DNA of 64,000 nucleotides from Antedon mediterranea (taxonomy: Eukaryota > Echinodermata > Crinoidea > Comatulida > Antedonidae). Both the position numbers and the translations under genes were made by a program. This document shows, in pieces, positions 20,972-32,900 of the stretch (position 1 is the first letter of the stretch; every line of letters starts with the position of its first letter). The notes beneath the pieces are model-generated. The model was not told the origin of the DNA. It saw nothing but the letters and a program-made list of their open reading frames with translations, and did no database searches. Location of the stretch: assembly GCF_964355755.1 (NCBI RefSeq), contig NC_092679.1:18032932-18096931 (forward strand), given 5' to 3'.

Positions 20972-23900
20972 ATGTCTAAAAAAAGCCCACTACAACAAGT
21001 GCAACATGAAGGAGATGTACTAAAGAGAGATGTTAGCATAAATAAATAAATACATTTTAGAATAATATTAGAATAATAGTACTACTACTAGGCCTACCTA
21101 GTAGCTAGTAGGCTAGTAGGCCTAGCCTAGCCTATAGTTAGTTAGGCTCTAGCTAGCCTATCCATGTATTACTAGGCCTACCTAACCCTGGCCATACCTA
21201 GCTAGGCCTAGTCTGCCTACTACCTAGCTAGAGACTGAGAGAGGGTATTCTAGGGTATACTAAGACTAGGCCCTAAGCCTAGCTAGGTTAGCTAGACACA
21301 ACTTGTTTGATGAATCTGACTACAGAAATGATACCCGGACTGATTTTTGCAGTTAACAAATTTAGAGCCAAAACTGGTCCGGCCAACCGATTTTGGCCCG
21401 GACCATACTTGTCATGACCGGCCTATAGTAGCCTAGTGCTAGATCTAAAAATCATTTTAAACTGTACAATTAGGCCTATAATATTACTGTACAACTAATT
21501 ATATTTTAGGTTGATAAGTTGGTGAAGGAATGTCAACAATTTATAGACGATACAACAGAATCTAACAGTAAAGACAAGAAACTAAAAACTTTAATTAAAA
21601 AGTATGTATTCATTTACGATTTTAAATACAATCATTTCATGATAATTTATAATATAAATTGAGAATTAAAAGCTATATGATGATACATTGGAAATAACTA
21701 TGGCGAGAAAAAGTAAATACAATAAGATTCCAACTGAAAAGCAAGACAGGCAGTATATTTAAAAGGAGGGTCCAGGGTATAAAATTATAATATAATGGTA
21801 AAATAACCTAATGTTCTCTTGTTTGCTTGGTAATTTAAAAGGGTACCTAAAATCCTTCCTATCTTTTGCATTGTCATATTTTAAATGGTTAAATAATACA
21901 TAAAGGTATAATATTTTTTTCTTATTTCATAGATGCCAAGATTATGAAAAGAAGATCAACAGTTTATTAAAGAAAGCACAAAAACTTGATAGAGTAAATG
22001 AACCATCTTCAACAAGCAAATTTGAGGAAAATAAACAACAGGAAATCAAGCGATTAGAAACATTCAAGGTACAGATTAAAATATAGTGCCCTCTATGGTT
22101 TGTCCACGCTTTCAAGTGCAACATCATCATTTTTTTCTGTGACTATGATTAATTTTTATTTTTAATCTTTTAGGTACAGCTTGAAAGAATTTCGTCAAAA
22201 CTTGAGCCAGATGAAATAGAGGAAGAATATCTAAGGTTAGAGGTCAAATCACTATTCTTTGCATGTTGGTCTTCCCCAGTCTATATCTGCTTGCAGTCTA
22301 TGAAAAAAAAAAAATGTAGTTTATAATATCATTTGAAGGGAGGCTGCAAATTAGTCAGAGTCATTAAACTGATGACATCATCATTTTAGAGGCCTCTAAA
22401 GAGGGAACATTAGGGTACCAATAAAAGGATAATTTTCCACAGGGTGCCCTCTCAATCATTTCCTTGTATGTTGTCTCTTGTGTATTGACATAATATAAAA
22501 AGCCACAATTTTCTTTACTTTGTATAAACGTGTACAGAGAAATGAGTCAGGAATTAGAGGAAGATTTTTCAGTGAAGAAAAATGAGAAAGAGGATGAAGG
22601 AGTTGAATCAGAACTATCAGAAGATGAGGAGGATGATGAAAGTGATGTAGAAGAGGAACCAGAAGATGATGATGGGGAAAATGATGTAACCCCAGAAACA
22701 AACTCTAAAGGCGAGGCAGATCTAAAAGAAGACACTAAAACATCTTCAAGTAAATCTGGCGATGGAAAACTAAGCCGTTTTTCAATCTTCAGAAGATCAT
22801 CAAAAAAGAAAGAGGTGTCAATGGTAGTAGAAGAAGAGGGTGAGACAGGAAAAAAGAAAGAAACTAAAGATCTTGATAAAGAGAAGAAGGATGAAAAAAC
22901 AAAGAAGAAAAAAACAGAAAAGGAGAACAAAGAAACTGAGATAATGACTAAAAAAAAGAAACAAAGTAAGAAAGACCAAGTAACCGAAAAATCTACCAAA
23001 AAAGATAAAAAATCTGTAAACAAACCAGAGATAAAAGTGCACAATGCGTCTGAAGATGGGGAAGTAGAAGAATCTGAGGAAGCACCAAAAGTGGACACCA
23101 AAAAAGGATGGCGTTTGTTTGGCAAGCAAGACAGGTGATATAATGGATGTTTCTGCTTGGTTTATGGTTTATTAACATTGCAAACGTTTTCGTTGGTGTT
23201 TGGTATTTAATGCTGCTTTTCTTATGTTTTTTTTTAACTCAATGTTTGCTGCAATTATTTTTAATTTTAAAATATAATCAGCTGCAAAAATGGTATTTAT
23301 CATAATATAAAACATGTGATAATCTATTTCCTATTTATAAAATTAGTGACTTGATCTAATAAGAAATATAGCTAATATCGTTGTGTTATTATGGTATTAT
23401 TGGTTTTCTTAATTTGTATTGAATGTACATTTGATAAATTTATTATTTAAAGGTAAGTATAAATTGTAGAATTCTGGGATTCTTTAGTACTGTACTGGCT
23501 TATTTGTGTACATGTTGCTATAGTGACTGCATGGTTTCACTTTTGGTCTGTGTTTTGTGTTATAATTGCACTTTTTTTCTAATTTCTATGAAAAGAGAAT
23601 ATCTATTCATGATCACATGATCCTTTCGGTTTTCTCAGAAATTGATCAAGGCCTGTGTAGAGTTATATAAATAATATAAAATAATTTTTTCAATTATCGT
23701 AAAATATTTTATGTTATTTGTCTTTTAAATAATTTTCTCTTTGATTTGAATTTATTAGGAAAATCATCATAAAATATACATACAAAGTGGTAACATAAAT
23801 TACTGACATTACAAATAATACATTTATAAAGGATTTTCCAGGATAACCCAAAAAGCTTATTAGCTTATTTCCATTGGGATCCTCTTTATCAACAAAATGC

Positions 23901-26900
23901 CACTGTTGTCAATCAATAATAAAAGAAATATCAATAACTGTAATTTGCTTTGTAAAAACAAACTTTGATTGATTGTAGATTGGAAAGGATACAAATCTGT
24001 ATATCTATATAATTTAAATAATAATAATAAAAAGTTGTTTTTTAAATAATGTTTTTTTTTATTGTATATTTCTTTGTGCAATTCTTCTGTTATGGGAAGC
24101 AAGATTGCATCATGTTTAATTTAATCAGCAATGTTAATCCTCAATACAACAACTAGTTATCCCAAAAAGCTGGCTCTCATCAAACAAAAAATACAGTGCT
24201 CTCAAAAGAAGGCATTCAGCTCTCTCCAAAAGATTAAAGTCTGAAACAAGGAACTCTCCATACCAGATTTGTTTAGAACCCAAATTCTTGAATTTTCAAT
24301 AATTACATTTTAAACATTTTCTTTATTAGGAAAATGAAACAGGAGAATGCACCAACTAACACAAAGGAAAAGGATGACAAAAGTAGTAAAAGAAAAGGTG
24401 CAGATGTACAAATAAAAACATCGGACATCAAGAAAGGAAAAATTGATGAAGAGGTGGATGAAGATTCCTATGATGAGGATGAAGAAGATGATGAAGAATA
24501 TGAGGTAAAATTATTATATTATATATAATATAAGATTATATATATATAATATAAGCTAACAAGCATGGTTGTACCCTTTCAGTTCATTTCTAGGTCTTTA
24601 ATTGGATAATGACACAACAGTATTAAAGGGGAAAAAAACCAGAATTTTTAAATTGGATTGATTTATGTGTTACAATGAATGTTTTTTTGTTTTATGCTTT
24701 GTTTGCTTCTAGCGTGGACCCTATATTACTGAATACTATTTTAACTGAATTTATAATGATACTTGATACTAGATTTTATTTTCATATTTAAAATCGGTTT
24801 TCAGGATGAATATGAAGAAGAAGCGAGCGACGAAGAATTGACTGAAGAAGGGGATGAGGAGGAGTACGAAGAAGAAAGGTTTGCACAAATAAACTTTTCA
24901 AAAAATGTTTTCTTAAAATGTAAAACCACCTTTAAAAACTTAAACTGTTTGTTGTTTATCAGATTATTATAGTTAAACTTTTAACTGTGGTCCTTCTTGT
25001 TTCAATGTTGATATAGCCACATCCTTTAGGATGTTTTATTTGTCAGTGATTAGTTCAGTTTGGGGATATTGTCTGTTGGGTTGAGGTGGGAATATCGGTA
25101 AGGGTGATAGGGATAGAATAGACAGGTTGGTGAGGAGGGCAGGGAGGATGGTTGGATGTGAATTACCTGTGGTGGACTCGGTCTATCATGAAAGGTGGCG
25201 CAATATGTTTAGAGTGATATGGAATGATGTTAGTCATCCCCTTAACTCGGACATTGCCGACTGCCTTATTGAACGTAGTGGTAGACTGCTGAGGCCGCCA
25301 CGGGGATCCACTGAACGCCATCGTCTCTCCATCGTCTCTCCCAAGACTATAATGAAAGGTATCAAAGATAGAATTTATTACGATACACTTTTATTGTTAT
25401 TATTATTATTATCACACTTATGTATTAGGCCTATCATTTCTCTTTTAAATACGGCATTGTTATTAGACAGCAACATAATTTCCCAAGTTGGTATGAATAA
25501 AGTTTTCTTGTATGTATCTTGTATCTTGTATCAATGTGGTTTGCATCAATAAGCTTTCAAAATGTTCTCTTAAAATGTAAAATGTTGCTAAAAATTTAAA
25601 CCACCTTCAAAAAATTTCCTCTTTTTGCCAAAAGTTTTTTTTACCTTATTCCTCCATTTCATTATTACTATTGATCAGATTATGTGAGTGATCTCGGATG
25701 CAATTTTAAGGCCAAAAAAACACTTTAAGATAGTGTTTTTTCTTGCGTTTTTTGTTAATAAATATTTGTTTTATAGCGAGGAAGAAGAGTTAGAAGAGGG
25801 AGATGAAGAAGAGGAATCAGAATTTGAGGAAGAATTAGGAGGAAAACCAGATGAAATTGAGGAGGATGACGATGAGACAACGTTTGAAAGAGAAGAAGTA
25901 AGCTTATACTATTACTCAGTTTTGATGCATAACACTAGTTTAATAGAGTTTAGTTTTAGACTTTACCATAATTAATTTTTCAGATGGACCTGTTTGAAGC
26001 AGTATGTGATTACAGAGCAGAACAAGAGGGTGACCTAAGTTTCAAAGTTGGAGATGTCTTAACAATTATCAAAACTAGGTAGAGTCACTGTTGTTCATTT
26101 ATAATAAGATTTGTTTGATTATCTGCTGCACACTGAGAAACATACCAGGATGACCTAAAAAGGTCAAACAGCTGAATGAAGTCATAATAACAAGCAAGCA
26201 TCACTTATAGAAATAGAAAATTTTAAAGGCCAAAATCTTGAAATGATCTTTATCTAATGTTGCAGGGAGGATGGTTGGTGGACTGCAGAAGATGAAGAAG
26301 GTAACAGAGGACTTGTTCCAAGCACATACCTTAAGGTTGGAGTTTACAATTTTTTCATTAATAGTGTTCAGATGATCAAAGTCCTTGATTTGTATTCTTA
26401 TTATAAAACTCCTTTCTATTTATAGCTCAAGAAAGATCCAGGAGATCATAGAGACATTCAGTCTCCAGAAGGTTAGTGATTGGTGACATAGAAATTGAGG
26501 TTAAACAAGAGATGGCTTACAATTAAGAGCTAGGTCGAAGTTGAAATCTTTAACACCACAAGCCCTGCTAGTTTTGTAACGTATACCAAAGCACCTAATA
26601 GCCAGAAGTCTTGATTTGAGGAATACTTAAAACTTTTATTGCATCTGATTTATAAATTGGTATTTTGAATAGACCAAGGTACATTTAATTAATATTGAGT
26701 TTATTTTTTATGACTTGAATTACAAATTCTGATCTTATATTAAGCTGCAGAAATTGACATTCTGAGGGTAATCTTATTAACTATTATGTTGTGTATAAAA
26801 ATATAAAATATTTTCAGATGAGCAAGAGCCACAGCTATCCCGCAGGTAAATTGCAATTGTGAAACAGCGTTTTCTAGTTCTGGAGGCATATTTTATAAAG

Positions 26901-29900
26901 TATTGTTTGTATTTCAGTATTAATATTTAATTCGCAAAAAATTTCGCCAGTGTAGCATAGCAGAAAGCTATACAAAACAACCTTTTTGCTACACATTTCT
27001 ACAATTGTGTAGCAAAAAATACAATACAAAACTATCTTTCTTGACTAAAAAATCAGTTTGATTAGCAATTTTGCTAAACAAAATTTTCAAATGAAATTTT
27101 TCCCTGACAGTTCCATAAATTGATTTATTATTTATATTGATAAATTATCATAATAAATAAATACATCTGTGCCAAATTGTTTTAAATTAAACAATATAAC
27201 ATGTGCCTCTAAAACTAGAAACTAATTCTTATTCTCTAATAATATAATGATTTTGTTTTCATTTTCTTCTTTCTTTCTTTGAACGGACCATAAACAGATG
27301 ACCCGGGGTATTGTAAATTTGTTTAAAAAAATGTCATTTCAAGATTTAACAAAAACAGAATTCGCTGCTATCCCTCTCCGCTTTTAATGTACAGTAGATG
27401 CTTTTATATTTCAAGTGTAGTCTCATGGGCATGTTATGCTATTTAAAAAAAAAAATTCCACAAGATATGATGATACGTTTGTCATTATGTCCGCATGAAT
27501 CAGCACATGTGTCATCCATGTTTTTACTGATTGTGATTTTGTATCATGCATGTCATATGGTTCTGTTTTAATCATAAAGAGTTCTTGAATAATGACACCA
27601 TTTTAAGTGCTCCATTTAATTTCCAAGCTTTTCTGTAAATCGATTTCATAAGTAAATTATGTGCAAGAACAGTGAATGAACTAGTAGTCCCTGCGATGCC
27701 ATTTTATTACAGCATGCGTTTTTGTGGCATAATTCTAATTTTACAGAATGTTGTGTAGTTTACTTCTGTTATGCTCGGTTCTGAAATTTTTGTCAAGCAA
27801 GTATTAATTATTATTAAACCGTATTTAAATCATTATTTTATAAATTTGGTCCCATTTTTGTTGACAGTGGGAAAGTACTTTGGAGAGGTCTTAAAAAAGC
27901 TGTAAGAGAGGTAAGTTAATCTCCACATATCATATGCTAAAAACCTCTATCCCCATCGGAGATCTGGTTTCCTTCATCCGTCATCATTACTTATTTTGTA
28001 CATGCATTATGACATAAAATATGTAAAGCTCTGTCTAAACTATCAAACTAATTTGACAACAAAATATGTGTCTATATATGGACATCATGATGTCATATCA
28101 CTACCATATTTGGACATATCACTACCATATTGCAGTTTCTTGTAAAGCATCCTCAATAATTGGTGCCATGTGTCATATAAAAAAATTAGTATCTACTGAA
28201 GTGTTACTTACCATATACAAGACACTTATATTACCAGTGTTGACATATGGTATTATTGTATGGGGTGCGGGGAACAAAGACAATTTGGATCGCCTTCTAT
28301 TGCTTCAGAAAAAAGCTCTTAGGATCATTTGTAAGGTAGACTTTCATCATCCCTCTTCTCAGCTCTTTGTGAAAACGGGCACACTTAATATATTTGATTT
28401 GTATAAAAACAGTGTTTTAAATTTTATGTTTAAATACCAAAAAGGACAACTTCCAAAATGTTTTAATTCTTTATTCAGTTTATTTGATAATTATCATACA
28501 TATAACACTCGAAATAAAGACAATTATTGTATAAAATTAAAATCAACTAATATGGGTCAGCAAAGTATAGCATATAGAGGACCTAAGCTATGGAATCAAC
28601 TTATAAGAAATATAAGAGAGAGTGAAAATATATCAATATTTAAAAAACTATTACTAAATAAATACATTAATAGTTATAAAGAAACAATATATCTATGCGA
28701 AAACAACATTTGTAAAATATGTCTAACTTTAACTTAATTAATTACATTCTCGTATATATTCTGAGACTGATGTATATATATATGTTATATTATAGTACGT
28801 TGTATTTTCCTTCATTTATTTACTACATGAAAACATTTTTTTGTAATATATTTGTAAATTTATATTTTAAGTTAGGGTGCCACAGATTAAAAGCTTTGCT
28901 TGCTTGTGGTTATCCTGTTTTTCACACTTTATTGTACTTAATCTTTTATTTATATTTTTAAGAATGTTGTGTGAAAAATAAAAGAATCAATCAATCAATC
29001 AATCAATCAATATTAGGGCACATCACATGCTAACCAAGTTTGTATAGTTCCCAGTACTGATACTCCATATTTTCTTTTTTTAAGACAAGTGCCACTGATG
29101 TCTTGTCAGCAATGGGTGCAATTCCATCTGGTTTTCGTCCATCGACTACTGCGAAACTTCTTAGAGAAGGTAATTGAATTTAAATTTCTTATAATCATGA
29201 TTCTATCATTAATATCATTGTAATTATTATCACAATGGAAGACTAAGCTTGCTGTATTGTTATCCTGTATGTTGATAAATATATATTGATAATGAATAAT
29301 TATTTTTTTTTTGTTGTTGGCACATTTAGACCAACATTAATGAGGCAAATGTACCAAAAGAATTTTTGCTTAAATGTGCGTAGTTATAGTCTACCTACCT
29401 TGTCATCTGCTAGAAGGTCCATGAATGTCTTGTTTCTCCATACTTCTCTATTTAGTGCTTCTTCTTTTAGTTCCGATAGTATCATCATACTCATCATCTT
29501 TTTTAGTGTTGCAAATATTCCTAACTTAATCATTATCATCATTATAATTATTCCTAATACTGTATCACCATTGTCATTCCATTCATTATTTTCCAATGGC
29601 TGTATTCACCGATCACACTGAGATATTTCCCTTCGATATTAAGTATTTCACTTAACAAACTCAATAAACATTTAAGTATTATTTATAGTTTTTAATTTTA
29701 AGGATGTTTTCCTTAGCCTAAGCGTGAATGGTGCATATGGCCATGTGCTCCTAACATTTTTGAAGTCTTTATTATCATCATCATTGTCATCATCACGTCA
29801 CCATTTCATCTGTTCACCATTTGTTTTTATCCATCTTTGAATAAAACAACCATCATGTTAAATGTTCATTTTGCACTTTCTTTACAGATGAGTACACTCT

Positions 29901-32900
29901 GCAATATTGTCTTACACCTAAACTCAGCAAGTCCAACCTATTCTTTAAAGATTTATTTTGGGACCCAGCAACAAATGAGGTGAGGCTCCTATATATCATG
30001 TTGATTCACCAAGTTTTTGACAAATTTGTTGAATGAATAAGTTTGATTTATTTTTATACCGTACCGTACACGAACAAAAACAGATAAAAAAGAAACAAAA
30101 ACGCAATCATTTTGTATGGTACCAAAGATAGCCCTCTAAATGTGTGGAGTTGTGGCTTGGTGGTTATGATGCTTGGCTACCACTCTAATACCCCTTTCAG
30201 ACCAAAACTTCGGAGTGATTGCCGGAGACACCGTGGGTTTATGACCATTCAAAATGTTGAGAAACTCCGGAGATACCCCTTTCACACCAACCTAGCAACG
30301 TCGTGAGGTGGTTTCCCGAATGATCGTAAAATCAAAACGGTACTGTGTATGACCAACTAGCGTTATTGTCACCGACTAGTCATCCATTCATAGAAGTACT
30401 GATGTAGTAGCCTACCTGTACGGTGACCATAGAATGTGACCCGAGGCATGACTAACTACGACTTTTAGTTGATAGAAGATTGAAAAAATTGTTAAGAAGA
30501 GTTGTACTGTATGTGGATGTTTAATGAAATTATTTCAATAATGTTTACACACTAGGCATATAAATAGTAATGTTTGTTAGTAAAAATAATTTTGAGTTAA
30601 TAAGAATAAGATATAAGGAAGAAAAGCAAAGAGACTATGGAGCGGCTATTCCTGAATATACAATACTAAGTATCGTAGATTTAAATTATAAATTTTAGGC
30701 GATCTTGTCAAAGGTCAAGCGCCATATAGCCTGCCACGTTTCGATATTCAATATTGAACTTGACCTGACGTGGTTCCATGGTATCTTTATATGAAAATGG
30801 TAGAGTGGATAGAAAATAATTAATTAAAAATTTACCTTAAAATGGTTTTGAACTGAACCGGTGGATGTCTTGTTGTTAATAATAATAATAATAATAATAA
30901 GATTTTTATAGCGCACATACCACTCCAGAGTGCTCAAGGCGCATTTAAAAATAAAAAAGAAATAAATCATACAAATTCCTGACAAATAAAATGCAATTTC
31001 TTTGGAGGGTCCCCATCATTTTGTATACCTTTTCCTGGCCAGCATTATCTTTGGGGTGCCTCTGTCTTGGTTGTTGTCTCTAAGCACCCGGTCGTCTGTG
31101 GCAAGGCAAATGTGTATCCTGCTCCTTTGTTTGGTCACCTAGGTAGGGGTCCGGGACCGCGACAGAACGAAATACTCTATGTTCGATATTAGTGCGTGTG
31201 CGTAATAGAATGAAATGCTTGCGTATGATGTGCGTGATACAGAGTTGTACAATAGTGTATGCTTATAAGTGTATCGTATAGGTATATAATATGGTAGAAT
31301 ATGAAAAAGTAGTATAGAATGTAGAAATTAGGAAATGTTTGTTAATAAAAAGAATAGATTTTGAATGTGAGGAATGACTTATGACGGTTAGATCCCACTA
31401 GAGATCTATGTCAGCTCCTAGGCCTGTTTAACATATTAGATAAAAATACAATACTACCATCACATTTTTCCTGAGGAAACGTCTAAAATCTTATAATATA
31501 AAATTTATAAACTGTATAAAAAATATTAAAATGTTTTGGCCTATGTACAGAGAATTGGCACATTTACATCTACCTCCAATCATACAGTAAATGTACAGCA
31601 TAATGAGACCCTCAAACAGGAATATCCTCAGCCCAGATGAAAGTTGTTGTCTGTGTTGATCATACCTGTGTGAAATTCTGCCCAGTAGGCTGCAAGTCAG
31701 ATTTTTCTCACAAATAGATCAATTAACCAGGGAGACATATTTTTTACCACTCCCTGATTTAACATGAAGAGGGCATTCGGAGTGTTATAACATACATAGT
31801 AACTTTAGATCATGCAATATTATATTACTTTAACAAGTATTATTGCTATTTCATTTGTTTTCTACAAACAGAGTTCTACTCTATTAGTATTATTTAATTT
31901 TCGCGCCGCGGCTCTAGCCAGCTATGTCCCAGGAGGACACATTCATTAATAAGCTGTTTCATAGCGGTAGCTTTAGTATCTAAGGCTGACAGTTTTGTGA
32001 ATTTGGAAACTCGACTATAATTTATAGGTAGCTGCTGGACCCAAAAAACGTCTGGGAGAAGAGAGTCTATATGAAAGCCTTTGCTGATAATACAGTATTA
32101 TTGAGATGTAGACGGAAATCTGTAAAATCTTGTTTAATAAATAATAACTTCGTTTTTGCTGTCAACCAGGCCGGTATTATAATAAGTCACTGTCAAATAA
32201 TCATTCGATAATGGTCAAAACTTTATTTTGGCTCTGTCAACATGAAGGGAAGTATTTACAATGACTTTCTTTTTTATGACTGTCAATCTAGGCCAATGTT
32301 ATAATAATACGCCGTCAGATATTAAATCATTGAAACAGTCCTGGTAAATTTTTTTTTGGTTATCAGATGCCGTGGGGGGGGGGGGGGGTAGGTCCAATCA
32401 ATTATTGTCAGAAGGTGAACAATCAGTCTAGGTAGCAGCAGCAGATTATTAGGAACGCCTGCTCCATTAATTAATCCAGAAAAAGGTTTGTACATTATCT
32501 ATTTGTTTATTAGCCTTCTCCTAGCACAATTATATTTTCTTTAAAAAAAGGTTTTATAAGTTGTTTCAACATTTATGATAGTAATGTTACAGTTCTGTGT
32601 CTGGACGCAAGTTCATAGACCTACTAGTTATATTATTCATATTAACTGATACTTACTCTTCATTTACCGTAAAGTTCAGTTTTAATGAAATATATAATAT
32701 AAATTGGCTTCGTAACAATTAATTAGTGTTGAAAAGGTTAGTTTTTTGGTGATAGGTGAAAATGGCATGTAACTTCGTAATCAATTTTTTTTTTTGTATA
32801 AAGGCCCAATTACACTATGACGATAACGACGGACGATAATATATAAGCATGCATTTCTTTTACATAAACCAAAAGAAATTAGAAAGGTTTTCGTTCTAGA

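Noticed and set aside
22547-23125. Ser/Phe-rich minus-strand ORFs of 192 and 103 codons
   Set aside because: They mirror the E/K-rich NPHP1 exon 5; codon bias alone keeps the antisense open.
28719-29621. two plus-strand ORFs of 80 and 111 codons
   Set aside because: AT-rich intronic and LINE 3' sequence with hydrophobic low-complexity translation.
32366-32389. G-run as a quadruplex regulatory site
   Set aside because: A simple homopolymer deep in an intron, prone to sequencing error; no spaced G-tracts.
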